Shown: positions 50,561 to 59,442, numbered from the stretch's first letter. The stretch is DNA of 64,000 nt from JANPPS01 sp043758105 (GCA_043758105.1 JAYVOF010000080.1:39335-103334); one strand, 5' to 3'. Notes: generated by a model not told the origin, from the letters alone. Translations and numbers: made by a program.

Positions 50561-52986
50561 AACGCAGCTCGCTCTGGCCGCTATTTCTGATTTCCGCCGC
50601 CGCGGTGGGGTATGAGATCGCGCTCACCCGGTATTTCGCGGTCGCCAAGTGGTCCGAATATGGCTACTGGGTCATCTCCATCGTGATGGTGGGCTTCGCG
50701 CTCAGCGGCGTGACCGTGGCACTGGCGCGGGGCTGGGCCGTGCGGCATGGCCCGGCGCTGCTGACCTGGCTGCCGGTGACCCTCATCCTCACCGCTGCCG
50801 CCGGGTTCCGGGCCACGACACAGAACCCGTTCAACCCGCTGCAGCTGCAGAATGCCGTGACCTACCTGCCGCAACTCGGCAACATCGCACTCTACTACGC
50901 CGTTCTGTTGCCATTCTTTTTCCTGACCGGCCTTTATATCAGCCTCACCTTCATTCTAAACGAGGGACGCATCAACCGCGTCTATGGGTTCGACCTGACC
51001 GGTGCCGGTGTCGGGGCCGCCCTGGTGCTGGGCCTGATGAGCCTGCTGCATCCGTTTCAGCTCGTGCCGGCCCTGCTGATCCTGATCGGGCTCGCGGCCT
51101 TGATCGGCCCACGCCGGGTCATGGTGGGGCTGGCGGCGCTGGTCGCGCTGATCGCGAGTGAGGCTGTGCTGCTCGGCGACGGTCAGGCCGCATACAATGA
51201 ATTCAAGGCGATCTACGCCCCGCTGCATGTGCCAGATGCACGGCAAGTCGCCGAGGTGCGCTCGCCCCGCGGGCTCTACGCTTTATTGGATGACTTCACC
51301 GAACGGCTGGATACGGATGTTTCCAACAATGCGGCGCTCCTGGGCGTAGTCGGGCCGCCGCAGACATTCGGCCTCTACCGCGACGGCAACCGGATCGCCG
51401 CACTGCCGAAGCCTGGTGGCACCGCGGCACCCTATGCACCGGCTGCGCTCGATGCCGTACCTTATATACTGAATCCCGGCGCGCGTGTGTTGCTGGCGGG
51501 TGCAAGTGGCGGCTTCCGGGTAATGCAGGTGCTGGAACTGGGCGCGGGCGCGGTGGATGCACTCGAACCGGACCCTGTCATGCTCGCGGCGCTCCGCCAC
51601 GGGCTCGGACCGTCCCCGGGCCTTGCCGCCGATCCGCGCGTCACTCTGGTGTCCGATAGTCCGCTGGCCCTGCGCGGCAGCTACGACATCGTCGATATTT
51701 CGGGTGACTTTCTAGAAGCCGCCGAGGCCAACGCGGCCGCCTTTACCAGTGACGCGATGACCGGCTATGTCCGCGCGCTCAATCCGGGTGGCCTGGTGTC
51801 CATCCCGGTCTCCATCCGCGAATTCCCGGTCTATGCCGTCCGCGTGCTGGCGACCGTGCGGGACGCGCTACGCCGGGCCGGCGTTTCTGACCCGGCGGCG
51901 CATGTGGTGGTCTATCGCTCGGCATGGAACGTCCGAATTTTGATCAGCCCGGCCCCCTGGACCGCGGACGGCATCGCCGTCATCCGGCATTTCGCCGACG
52001 AACGCTCGTTCGACGTGTCGTACTATCCTGGCATCGACGTCGCCGCCGCGCGCGCCGACATCTACAACGACCTGCCGCCGGTCGATTTCACCACCGGTGA
52101 GGTCAGCACCAGTCAAACCGCGCAGGACGCGGTGGCGGATGAGGCCGGTGCCGTGTTGCGCGGCGAACCGACCAGCAGTCAGGACGCGTTCAACCTCCGC
52201 CCCATCACGCTCGACCGCCCGGCCTATTATAGCATTCTCCGCCTCAATCAGCTGCCGCTCATCCTGCAACGGCTGGAAATCCTGCCGCAGGCGGAGGTCG
52301 GGCAGCTCGTGAACCTCGCCGTGCTGGTGCAGGCCCTGGTGCTGGCCGCGCTGGTCCTGGCCGTGCCGCTCTGCGTGCCGCGCCTGTTCGTGACCGGTGC
52401 GCGGACCACGCTGGTGCGGCCCATGCTGTATTTCGCGGCCCTTGGCCTCGGCTTTCTGTTCATCGAGATCTTCCTGATCGAGAAGGCCAGCCTCTACCTC
52501 AATGACCGAACCAGCGCCTTCGCCCTGGTCCTCACCGGCATGCTCATTTTCTCGGGGCTTGGGGCTCTCATGGCGGACCGGGTGCGCCGCGTGGGCGTGG
52601 CGCTGTCGGCCGGGATCGTCATTACCTGGTGCGTGCTGGTCCTGCTGGGGCTCGAACCCGCGTTGCTCGCCACGCTGAACCTGCCTTGGGTTGTCCGCGC
52701 GGCGCTGGTGCTGGCCGTCATGGCACCGGTTTCCGTGGCGCTCGGCCTGCCCTTCCCGCTGGGTCTCGCCCGGGTCGGCACCGGGGCCCATTCCGGCAGC
52801 ATGCTCGCCTGGGCCTGGGCCGTGAATGGCGCATTCTCCGTCGTTGCCACCCCGCTCGCCAACCTGGTCGCCGTGCAATCCGGCTTCGACCGCGTGTTGG
52901 TCGTCGCGGTTTTCCTCTACGCCATCCCCTTCCTCGCCTATCCCTCCATCCGAAAGATCACATCGTGGCAGCCATCTCTAACGTAA
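50557..52986 (+). CDS. Large membrane protein with spermidine-synthase-like Rossmann domain
   Basis: 809 residues in three parts. About six or seven helices (1-210) are followed by a soluble methyltransferase/spermidine-synthase-like domain (about 215-570) with GARVLLAGASGGFRVMQVLE and DALEPDPVMLAALR, then about six more helices (590-805). The central fold resembles the SpeE-like domains of membrane-embedded aminopropyltransferase homologues. However, the usual catalytic GGGDG is replaced by AGASGG. Role unknown. It overlaps the alpha/beta hydrolase before it and the Tat-signal PCMT gene after it. Confidence 0.75.
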   Translation: MKRSSLWPLFLISAAAVGYEIALTRYFAVAKWSEYGYWVISIVMVGFALSGVTVALARGWAVRHGPALLTWLPVTLILTAAAGFRATTQNPFNPLQLQNAVTYLPQLGNIALYYAVLLPFFFLTGLYISLTFILNEGRINRVYGFDLTGAGVGAALVLGLMSLLHPFQLVPALLILIGLAALIGPRRVMVGLAALVALIASEAVLLGDGQAAYNEFKAIYAPLHVPDARQVAEVRSPRGLYALLDDFTERLDTDVSNNAALLGVVGPPQTFGLYRDGNRIAALPKPGGTAAPYAPAALDAVPYILNPGARVLLAGASGGFRVMQVLELGAGAVDALEPDPVMLAALRHGLGPSPGLAADPRVTLVSDSPLALRGSYDIVDISGDFLEAAEANAAAFTSDAMTGYVRALNPGGLVSIPVSIREFPVYAVRVLATVRDALRRAGVSDPAAHVVVYRSAWNVRILISPAPWTADGIAVIRHFADERSFDVSYYPGIDVAAARADIYNDLPPVDFTTGEVSTSQTAQDAVADEAGAVLRGEPTSSQDAFNLRPITLDRPAYYSILRLNQLPLILQRLEILPQAEVGQLVNLAVLVQALVLAALVLAVPLCVPRLFVTGARTTLVRPMLYFAALGLGFLFIEIFLIEKASLYLNDRTSAFALVLTGMLIFSGLGALMADRVRRVGVALSAGIVITWCVLVLLGLEPALLATLNLPWVVRAALVLAVMAPVSVALGLPFPLGLARVGTGAHSGSMLAWAWAVNGAFSVVATPLANLVAVQSGFDRVLVVAVFLYAIPFLAYPSIRKITSWQPSLT

Positions 52987-53897
52987 CGCGCCGTGCCGTC
53001 CTCGCGGGCACCGCCACCCTTCCGTTCCTCCCGGCGCACGCTGCAGCCGCCTGGACCCGCGATGCCTATGTCGAAGCCATGCGCAAATCCGGACGCCCGA
53101 CCGACATCACCGAAAATCAGTTCGCGGCGATTCAGGCCCGCAAGCCCGCTGCCATGAAGCGGATCGAGTCCTATCTGACGGCCCGCCTCGGCAGCGCCGA
53201 CCCGGCGGTCATGCGCGCCTTCGAGGAAGTCCCCCGCGAGTATTACCATTACCTCTACACCGAACACCGGTCGGAATCCGGCGTCGCCTATGAGACGGAT
53301 CCCAAGCCCTGGGCGCTCGGCTACGGCTCGGCGCTGTCCGACTACCTCGGTCAGGCCTACATGACGCAGGTGTGTAAGCCGAAGGCCACGGACGTCACGC
53401 TCGAAATCGGCACCGGCAGCGGCTTCCAATCCTCGCTGCTGTCCCGCATCGTGAAACGCAGCTATTCGATCGAGATTATCGAGCCGCTCGGCCGCGCCGT
53501 CGGTAAAGTGTTCGCTCCGCTTGGCTACGAGAATGTCGAGAGCCGGGTGGGCGATGGGTATTTCGGCTGGCCCGAAGTCAAGGACGGCTTCGACATCATC
53601 ATCGTCACCTGCGCCGCCCAATATGTGCCGCCCGACCTGCTCAAGCAATTGAAGCCCGGTGGCCGTATGCTGCTGCCGATTGGCCAACCGTTTAAGCGGG
53701 GCCAACTCCTCTATGTCTATACGAAGGATGATGACGGCAAGGTCCATTCCCGCAAGGACGTCGGCGTGTTCTTCATCCCGATGACCGGTGCCATGATGAA
53801 TCGCCCGCATAGCGGCAGTGCGTCGGAAATCCCGGCCGGCATGGCCGCATCCCCAGGTTCCCCGGCCCCGGCCCCAACCGAGGCAAAGCCCGAGTAG
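52965..53897 (+). CDS. PCMT-family methyltransferase-like protein with Tat-like signal
   Basis: 310 residues starting at GTG 52965 inside the previous gene. The N-terminus VTRRAVLAGTATLPFLPAHA looks like a twin-arginine signal with an AHA-A cleavage site. The mature part is a protein-L-isoaspartate methyltransferase fold: LSDYLGQAYMTQV, the SAM motif LEIGTGSGFQSSLLS, YSIEIIEPL, RVGDGYFGW and ILPIGQP-like LLPIGQPF. The C-terminus is a Pro/Ala tail. Export of a SAM-fold enzyme is odd because SAM is cytoplasmic. Confidence 0.8.
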   Translation: MAAISNVTRRAVLAGTATLPFLPAHAAAAWTRDAYVEAMRKSGRPTDITENQFAAIQARKPAAMKRIESYLTARLGSADPAVMRAFEEVPREYYHYLYTEHRSESGVAYETDPKPWALGYGSALSDYLGQAYMTQVCKPKATDVTLEIGTGSGFQSSLLSRIVKRSYSIEIIEPLGRAVGKVFAPLGYENVESRVGDGYFGWPEVKDGFDIIIVTCAAQYVPPDLLKQLKPGGRMLLPIGQPFKRGQLLYVYTKDDDGKVHSRKDVGVFFIPMTGAMMNRPHSGSASEIPAGMAASPGSPAPAPTEAKPE

Positions 53898-53900
53898 GAG

Positions 53901-54323
53901 TTAGCGCGCGTCCCGTACCGCCGAGTCGGTCCAGCCGACCTGCTCGGGCGGACCCGGCATTTTAACCTCCGTGCTCGCCGGGCCGTGCCGGGACATCACC
54001 GTGACCGCGGTCATGGCCCGCACCGTCCGGCACCCACGCGCGCCGGCCGACGGCTGGCCGTTGAGCATCGCCACCACCGCGGCCTGATGTTGCTGCAACG
54101 CCGCCTCCGTCTCGCACAGCAGAGCGCCTGCATCCAACCGCTGTGGTGGGTCGCGTTTGACCTCCGAGGACGGGGCGGGCGCGCCTCCCTGGGTCGTGGG
54201 CGGACCCTTGCTCCGTTTCCGGCCCAGATCACCGCTTTGCGCCATTACCACGCCTGGACACACCAGGACGGACAAAAACGCAACAAACATAGGGCTCGCA
54301 AACAGGGCGGGGAGGCGGATCAT
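53901..54323 (-). CDS. Exported hypothetical protein
   Basis: 140 residues: signal peptide MIRLPALFASPMFVAFLSV ... ending VVMAQ, a basic/Pro-rich linker, then a small domain with ALLCETEAALQQHQAAVVAML and two Cys (LLCETE, GCRTV) that could pair. I do not recognise it. The start at 54323 is chosen because the signal begins there; the longer frame upstream has no protein character. It is convergent with the PCMT-like gene (3 bases between stops) and 40 bases downstream of the 2OG oxygenase gene. Confidence 0.65.
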   Translation of the reverse strand: MIRLPALFASPMFVAFLSVLVCPGVVMAQSGDLGRKRSKGPPTTQGGAPAPSSEVKRDPPQRLDAGALLCETEAALQQHQAAVVAMLNGQPSAGARGCRTVRAMTAVTVMSRHGPASTEVKMPGPPEQVGWTDSAVRDAR

Positions 54324-54363
54324 GGGGCGGGTCACTCGGTTATACGCCGTCCTTGTCTCACGA

Positions 54364-55038
54364 TCAGGCGGCGTCGTGGAAGATGAGGCCGACGGTATGC
54401 CGCTGACCCGAGCGCAACCGGCTGACGCCATGCCGTAAGGTGGTGCGGTAAAACCCGCGCGTGCCCTGCACCGGACGCTGGTTGACGGCAAACACCACCG
54501 CGTCGCCGCGACGCAACGGCACGACGGACGGCCGGGACTGCATGCGGGGCCGCTGTTCCGTCATCACGAACTCGCCGCCCTCGAACGCCTCCCCGGGCGC
54601 GGAGAGCAAGATCGCCACCTGGAGCGGGAACACGTGCGCGCCATACAAATCCTGATGCAGGCAGTTATAATCGCCGGGCCCATAGCGTAGCAGCAGCGGC
54701 GTCGGCCGCGTCTGCCCGGCCGCGTGGCACCGGGCGAGGAACGCGGCGTGGCCGGGTGGAAATCGCGTGTCGATCCCCATCGCTTCATGCCACCGGTTGG
54801 CGATTGTCGCCAATGGCGGATAGAGCGTGGTTCGAAGCGCCTGTAACCGGTCCGGTAACGGATAGGCAAAGTATTTGTAAATGCCCTGCCCGAAACCGTG
54901 CCGCGCCATCACGACGGTGCTGCGAAACCGGGCTTCGTCCTCGAACAACGCGGCGATGTCCGCGCATTCGGCCGCATCGATCAGGGCCGGAATAATTCCC
55001 CAGCCCTGTAGGTCGAGATCGGTCTCAAGATCCGTCAC
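54364..55038 (-). CDS. 2-oxoglutarate/Fe(II)-dependent oxygenase
   Basis: 224 residues with a prolyl-4-hydroxylase-like fold. The iron motif is CLHQDLYGAHVFPLQ (HxD) plus the distal His in TTLRHGVSRLRSG with the Arg for 2-oxoglutarate. The start is GTG 55038, whose bases overlap the regulator's TGA (GTGA). It is translationally coupled to the AcoR-like activator and so belongs to the monooxygenase regulon physically. Similar proteins hydroxylate proteins or small molecules; the substrate here is unknown. Confidence 0.85.
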   Translation of the reverse strand: MTDLETDLDLQGWGIIPALIDAAECADIAALFEDEARFRSTVVMARHGFGQGIYKYFAYPLPDRLQALRTTLYPPLATIANRWHEAMGIDTRFPPGHAAFLARCHAAGQTRPTPLLLRYGPGDYNCLHQDLYGAHVFPLQVAILLSAPGEAFEGGEFVMTEQRPRMQSRPSVVPLRRGDAVVFAVNQRPVQGTRGFYRTTLRHGVSRLRSGQRHTVGLIFHDAA

Positions 55039-56852
55039 CCGTCGCGCAAAGCCCGATACACCGTATTCCGGGACACGCTCAGAACGCGCGCCGCCTCCGC
55101 AATATTCCCCCCGGCCGCGTCGCACGCCTGCCGGATCCGATCCGCGTGCATCGTGCGCAAACTGGAACAGGGCGCGGGGGCCGCCGGTGCGGCATCGAGC
55201 GCGTCCGTGTCGATGACGCGTTCGAGATCCAGCAGCGTAAGTCGCGTCAGCAAACTGCGCAGTTCTCGAACGTTGCCGGGCCAGGGCTGGCGAGCCAACG
55301 CGTGTTCGGCCGCAGCGGTCAGCGTCGCGTGCGGCGCAATGTCAGCCAGCAGACGCCGGGCGATGGCACCGAAATCGCTGCGCCGGGCAAGCGGCGGCAG
55401 GGTGACATCGACGGTGTTGATCCGATACATCAAATCCGCCCGGAACCGCCCCGCCGCCACCGCCTGATCCAGATCGACGTTGGTGGCAGCGACCAGCAAC
55501 ACGTCCACCCGCCGCGCCCGTCCGCCGCCCACGGGCCGGATCGTCCAATCGTCCAATAGCCGCAGCAGCACCGATTGCAGCGGCATCTTCATGTCGCCGA
55601 TCTCATCGAGGAACAGCGTGCCGCCATCCGCCTCCACGACCAAGCCCGGCGCGCCGCCCCGCCGGGCACCGGTGAACGCGCCGTCCGCATGACCGAACAA
55701 CTCCGCCTCGATCAGCGTGTCCGGCAGGCCGGCGCAGTTGACCGGGATGAACGCGCCGGTCCGTCCGCTGACCTGGTGCACGTGGCGGGCCAGGTGCTCC
55801 TTCCCGGTGCCGGTTGCGCCGCGGATCAGCACCGGCAGCTTGCGCGACGCGGCGGCTTGGACCTGGCGCAATACGTCCTTGAGCACGGTATCCTCGGCGA
55901 CGAAGCCGGAGGGCGGGGCGGGCAGGGGCACCGGGCGGACGGCGACGATGCGCGGCCGCGGCGCCGTCTCCAGCCGGGCGGCGAACGTGCTGCCGATGCG
56001 GTCCTCGAGCCGGATGCGGCCCCCGTCCAATAGGCACGAAAGCCCGGTGTGGAACAAGGCGTCGAACGGTGCGCCGGCCACCGCGGGCAGTCCCTGCAGC
56101 AGGAACCGCGCTCGTGCATTGAGCCCCAATACCCGCCCATCGGAATCCACCGCCAGCAGCCCGGCGCTGAGGGTATGGAGGAACTCGTCCCGGCTATGGA
56201 ACGCGACGATCATGGCGTGCCGGTGACACTCGCGAAACAGCCCGTTCTCGATCTGCGTCGCCGCCATGGACACTAGCGCGTGCGTATGCTGTTGCCGGGA
56301 GCGGCAATCGGACGAGGCGTCCAGCACGCCGACCACCACGCCGGTCGGCCCCAGGATCGGCACGGCGGTGCACGTCAAATCTCCATAGCGGCCGAAGAAA
56401 TGCTCGCCCCCGTGCACGGTCACCGCCTCACCGGTCTGGGCGGCGGTTCCCAGCGCGTTGGTCCCGCACTGCGCCTCGGCCCAGAGCGTGCCGGGCTGAA
56501 TGCTGGCGAGGCGCGCGGTGTCTTGGAAGCTGCTATCGCACATCGTGTCCAGCAACATGCCGTCCGGCGCCGCCAGCGCGATCATAAAGTTGGTGCCGGC
56601 GATCTGATGATAAAGGCTTTCCATCTCGCCCAGGGCCAGGCGCCGCAACAACCCGGCCCGCTCGCGCGCCTCCTGCACGGCTGGGCCACCCAGCGCCGTG
56701 AGGGCGGGCGGCATGTGCGGATCGAGGCCGGCGACGATGCAGCGTTGCCAGCTTTCGGCGATCGGACGCGGCAGCAGGTCCTCGGCCGCGACCCCGCGGC
56801 GTTCGAGCACGGTCCGGGCCCGGCCTAGCCGGTCGTCTGCCGATAGCAGCAT
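55035..56852 (-). CDS. AcoR/MimR-like sigma-54-dependent activator
   Basis: 605 residues. An N-terminal GAF sensor domain (about 60-205; CGTNALGTAAQTGEAVTVHG) and a PAS-like region (230-300) precede the AAA+ domain: Walker A IRGATGTGKEHLARHVH, the sigma-54 contact loop DGAFTGARRGG, and GGTLFLDEIGDM. A Fis-type helix-turn-helix closes it (IAEAARVLSVSRNTVYRAL). The AcoR/BmoR/MimR group activates alkane monooxygenase and alcohol dehydrogenase operons in response to alcohol or ketone. The start MLLSADDRL follows GGGAGG by 6 bases. It is divergent from the dehydrogenase operon, which has a -24/-12 promoter. Confidence 0.93.
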   Translation of the reverse strand: MLLSADDRLGRARTVLERRGVAAEDLLPRPIAESWQRCIVAGLDPHMPPALTALGGPAVQEARERAGLLRRLALGEMESLYHQIAGTNFMIALAAPDGMLLDTMCDSSFQDTARLASIQPGTLWAEAQCGTNALGTAAQTGEAVTVHGGEHFFGRYGDLTCTAVPILGPTGVVVGVLDASSDCRSRQQHTHALVSMAATQIENGLFRECHRHAMIVAFHSRDEFLHTLSAGLLAVDSDGRVLGLNARARFLLQGLPAVAGAPFDALFHTGLSCLLDGGRIRLEDRIGSTFAARLETAPRPRIVAVRPVPLPAPPSGFVAEDTVLKDVLRQVQAAASRKLPVLIRGATGTGKEHLARHVHQVSGRTGAFIPVNCAGLPDTLIEAELFGHADGAFTGARRGGAPGLVVEADGGTLFLDEIGDMKMPLQSVLLRLLDDWTIRPVGGGRARRVDVLLVAATNVDLDQAVAAGRFRADLMYRINTVDVTLPPLARRSDFGAIARRLLADIAPHATLTAAAEHALARQPWPGNVRELRSLLTRLTLLDLERVIDTDALDAAPAAPAPCSSLRTMHADRIRQACDAAGGNIAEAARVLSVSRNTVYRALRDG

Positions 56853-56885
56853 AGCGCCTCCCTGACCTCGATGTGGCCCTCCGGG

Positions 56886-56980
56886 CACTGTAACGCCGTT
56901 GTCGCATGAATGCTACCTTGACATTCTCCGGGGTGACCAGCGTTCAGAAACGGAACAGTGTAACGCTCCCGTGATGTTGC
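56886..56980. promoter_or_regulatory. Candidate activator-binding sites upstream of the adh operon
   Basis: Two related stretches: CACTGTAACGCCGTTGTCGC at 56886 and CAGTGTAACGCTCCCGTGAT (continuing GTTGC) at 56956. They lie about 125 and 50 bases before the -24 box and beside the activator's own start, as expected for enhancer sites of a sigma-54 activator that may also control itself. Confidence 0.45.
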
Positions 56981-57031
56981 GCGCCGGAACACCTTGCCAA
57001 ATGATTCAAGCAAAAACAATGGGCTAATGTC

Positions 57032-57047
57032 TGGCACGGGGGTTGCA
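57032..57047 (+). promoter_or_regulatory. Sigma-54 (-24/-12) promoter of the alcohol dehydrogenase operon
   Basis: TGGCACGGGGGTTGCA matches the consensus TGGCACG-N4-TTGCW at every fixed position. It lies 47 bases before the dehydrogenase start and divergent from the AcoR-like activator. Confidence 0.92.
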
Positions 57048-57094
57048 AGGACTGCCCCAAGGGAAACGACGACACATGAACCGGGAGAACGGCC

Positions 57095-58138
57095 ATGAAG
57101 GCTGCGGTGCTACATCGCTATAATGAGACGCTGACAGGCACGGAATTCGTCCAATACGGGGACGTGGCCGATGTCGCCATCAACAAGCCGACCGACGTCA
57201 TCGTCCGCATCGGCGGTGCCGGCGTGTGCCGCACCGACCTCCACATCGTGGAGGGCATCTGGCGCAGCAAGGTGGATGTGAACCTACCCTACATCATGGG
57301 TCACGAAAACGCCGGCTGGGTCGAAGCCGTGGGCCAAGCGGTCGAGGGCGTGCGCGTCGGTGATGCCGTAATCTGCCATCCGTTGGTGACCAGCGGTCAT
57401 TGCCTTGCATGCCGCCGTGGCGATGACATGCATGCCACCGATAGCCGTTTCCCGGGCATCAACGCCGATGGCGGCTATGCCGAATATCTCCTGAGCAGCG
57501 AGCGGTCGCTGATCAAGCTGCCGAAGACGCTCGCACCGAAGGACGTCGCCCCTTATACGGATGCCGGTCTCACGGCGTATCGTGCGGCGAAGAAGGCGTC
57601 CCGGCATCTGCTGCCCGGCGAATACGCCGTCGTCATCGGCGCGGGCGGGCTCGGCCACATCGGCATTCAGGTCCTGCGTGCGCTCTGCGCGGCCGAGGTT
57701 ATCGTGATCGACCGCTCGGCCGCCGCCCTCGAACTCGCCAAGGAATGCGGCGCGCATCACACGGTGCTGGGTGACGAGAACGTGGTCGAAAGCGTGCTGG
57801 CGCTGACGGGCGGCCATGGGGCGGAGGCGGTGATCGACTTCGTGGGAGAGGGGGACGCCGTCGCGCAGGGCCTCGCCATGACCCGGAACGGGGGCGCCTA
57901 TTACATCGTGGGCTATGGCGGCAAGATCGAGCTGCCGACCATCGATATGGTCACGTCCGAAAAGAGCATCATCGGCAATCTGGTCGGCACCTATCCGGAG
58001 CTGGTCGAGCTGATGGCGCTGGCGGACCGCGGCTTGGTCAATCTCGCGACCAAGGAATATCGCCTCAAGGATGCGAACCAGGCGTTGCTGGATTTGCATC
58101 ACGGTAAGATCAAGGGCCGTGCGGTGCTCATCCCGTGA
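57095..58138 (+). CDS. Zinc-type NAD(P)-dependent alcohol dehydrogenase
   Basis: 347 residues of the medium-chain dehydrogenase family. Catalytic zinc ligands are Cys45 (GVCRTDLH) and His70-Glu71 (MGHENAGW); the Rossmann motif is VIGAGGLGHIGIQV and the acidic residue in VIVIDRS points to NAD. The structural zinc lobe keeps only Cys103 and Cys106 (GHCLACRRGDDMHA): the third and fourth Cys are missing. It would oxidise the alcohol produced by the monooxygenase. First gene after the sigma-54 promoter; GTGA overlap to the WD40 gene. Confidence 0.93.
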   Translation: MKAAVLHRYNETLTGTEFVQYGDVADVAINKPTDVIVRIGGAGVCRTDLHIVEGIWRSKVDVNLPYIMGHENAGWVEAVGQAVEGVRVGDAVICHPLVTSGHCLACRRGDDMHATDSRFPGINADGGYAEYLLSSERSLIKLPKTLAPKDVAPYTDAGLTAYRAAKKASRHLLPGEYAVVIGAGGLGHIGIQVLRALCAAEVIVIDRSAAALELAKECGAHHTVLGDENVVESVLALTGGHGAEAVIDFVGEGDAVAQGLAMTRNGGAYYIVGYGGKIELPTIDMVTSEKSIIGNLVGTYPELVELMALADRGLVNLATKEYRLKDANQALLDLHHGKIKGRAVLIP

Positions 58139-59220
58139 GCGCGATCCGCCCCGGTCTGCCGGATCCGCTGGTGAATTTGCTCGGTGCCCGCTGGGCCATG
58201 GGCGTGCCCGTGCTGGGGGTCGCCTGGGTGGGTGTTACCGCCGGGTTCGCGCTGGCGGACGGCACGCTTGCCGTCGCTCAGGCGCAATGGGAGGGTGCCG
58301 CCTCGTTGCAGCCGCGTGAGGAAGGCGGGGTTCAGCTTGTGCCGGCCACTGCCACGCCGCCGCCTGTCATGCGCGCCGGGGTGCATACCGGCCCCTGCCT
58401 GACCGTCGCGGCAGGAGATGGCGTTTTTATCACCGGCGGCATCGATGGCAAATTGGTCCGCACCGGTCCGGACGGCACGACCGAGACGCTCGCGGGCGAT
58501 ACCGGCGACGGTGTGCGTTGCGTCGTCGCCTCCAACGATGTTGTCGTCTATGCGATCGGGACGAAGGTGCATCGGCTGGGCTTCGGCGCGGTAGATCTGC
58601 CCGGGCCAGCGACTGCGCTTTCTTTCAATCCGGCCGGCACCGTGGCGATCGCCCACCCGGGCGGCGTGACGATGTGGTCGGCGACCGGGAATACCCGCCT
58701 GCTTCCCCGGCCCGGTGCGCATCACGCGCTCGCCTGGAGTGCCGACGGTCAGCATTTGGTGACGGGGACCGAGGCTCAAGCCCACGCGTGGCAGCTGCCG
58801 GCCGGGCAAGATATGGTGCTGGACGGGGCAGGGGGGGCCGTGATGTCGGTCTCGTATTCGAACCCCGGTCAGTTCTTCGCCACCAGCGGAGCGTCGCGCG
58901 TGACGTGCTGGGCGTTCGACGGCACGGGGGTCGCCCGATCCGAATGCGGCGTGGGCAGCAACGTGCTGGTCGCGAAGGTGGCGTGCCATCCGCGGCGGCT
59001 GGTGATTGCGGCCGGGTATGACAACGGTGCCGTGCTGCTGTGTCAGCCCGGCAGCGCCGACATCCTGTTCATCCGGGCGGCGGGCGGCGGGGCAATCACG
59101 ACGCTGGCCTGGTCCCCGGACGGCGCGTTCTTGGCGTTCGGTGCGGCTGGTGGCGAGATCGGCCTGATCGCCTTTCCAGAATTGCTGTTCCGGCCGGCAG
59201 CGCAGCGGGAGGCAGCATGA
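58135..59220 (+). CDS. WD40-type beta-propeller protein in the monooxygenase cluster
   Basis: 361 residues. After a weakly hydrophobic N-terminus (VPVLGVAWVGVTAGFALADG) come about six or seven repeats with the WD40 pattern, for example VHTGPCLTVAAGDGVFITGG, GATALSFNPAGTVAIAHPGG-like PATALSFNPAGTVA, HHALAWSADGQHLVTG and TLAWSPDGAFLAFGAAGG. It starts at GTG overlapping the dehydrogenase stop and overlaps the next small gene by 4 bases. A propeller is a binding scaffold, not usually an enzyme. It could hold the dehydrogenase or monooxygenase together, or help assembly; no such role is established to my knowledge. Confidence 0.8.
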   Translation: MSAIRPGLPDPLVNLLGARWAMGVPVLGVAWVGVTAGFALADGTLAVAQAQWEGAASLQPREEGGVQLVPATATPPPVMRAGVHTGPCLTVAAGDGVFITGGIDGKLVRTGPDGTTETLAGDTGDGVRCVVASNDVVVYAIGTKVHRLGFGAVDLPGPATALSFNPAGTVAIAHPGGVTMWSATGNTRLLPRPGAHHALAWSADGQHLVTGTEAQAHAWQLPAGQDMVLDGAGGAVMSVSYSNPGQFFATSGASRVTCWAFDGTGVARSECGVGSNVLVAKVACHPRRLVIAAGYDNGAVLLCQPGSADILFIRAAGGGAITTLAWSPDGAFLAFGAAGGEIGLIAFPELLFRPAAQREAA

Positions 59221-59423
59221 GTGCACAAGCAAACCCAGGTGGCGACACAGCGATGGAGGCGGTGTCGAAAGACCGGTTCTTCGAGCAAGTCGGAGTCCTG
59301 GCCGAAGAGATGATCGCCGGGCACGGCAAGGATTTTGCGATGGGCACGCTCGTGCTGGCGGCGCGGTTTATCGCCGAAGGTAAGCCGCTGGGCTCGCGGC
59401 CGAAAGCCGATGACCGTTCATGA
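59217..59423 (+). CDS. 68-residue protein of the alcohol dehydrogenase-WD40 operon
   Basis: An ATG overlapping the WD40 gene stop (ATGA) opens a 68-codon frame. The product is soluble and mostly helical: SKDRFFEQVGVLAEEMIAGH, then FAMGTLVLAARFIAEGKPLG, with a polar C-terminus. I do not recognise it. Operon position and overlap indicate expression with the dehydrogenase and WD40 protein. A small adaptor is possible. Confidence 0.75.
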   Translation: MSAQANPGGDTAMEAVSKDRFFEQVGVLAEEMIAGHGKDFAMGTLVLAARFIAEGKPLGSRPKADDRS

Positions 59424-59442
59424 GCATCGTATCGAAATGCTA

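Noticed and set aside
51868..52878. 336-codon Gln/His/Glu-rich frame on the minus strand
   Set aside because: It mirrors the C-terminal membrane part of the 809-residue protein; composition is unlike a protein.
58099..59232. 377-codon frame antisense to the WD40 gene
   Set aside because: No family features; the plus-strand frame has WD40 repeats and operon overlaps.
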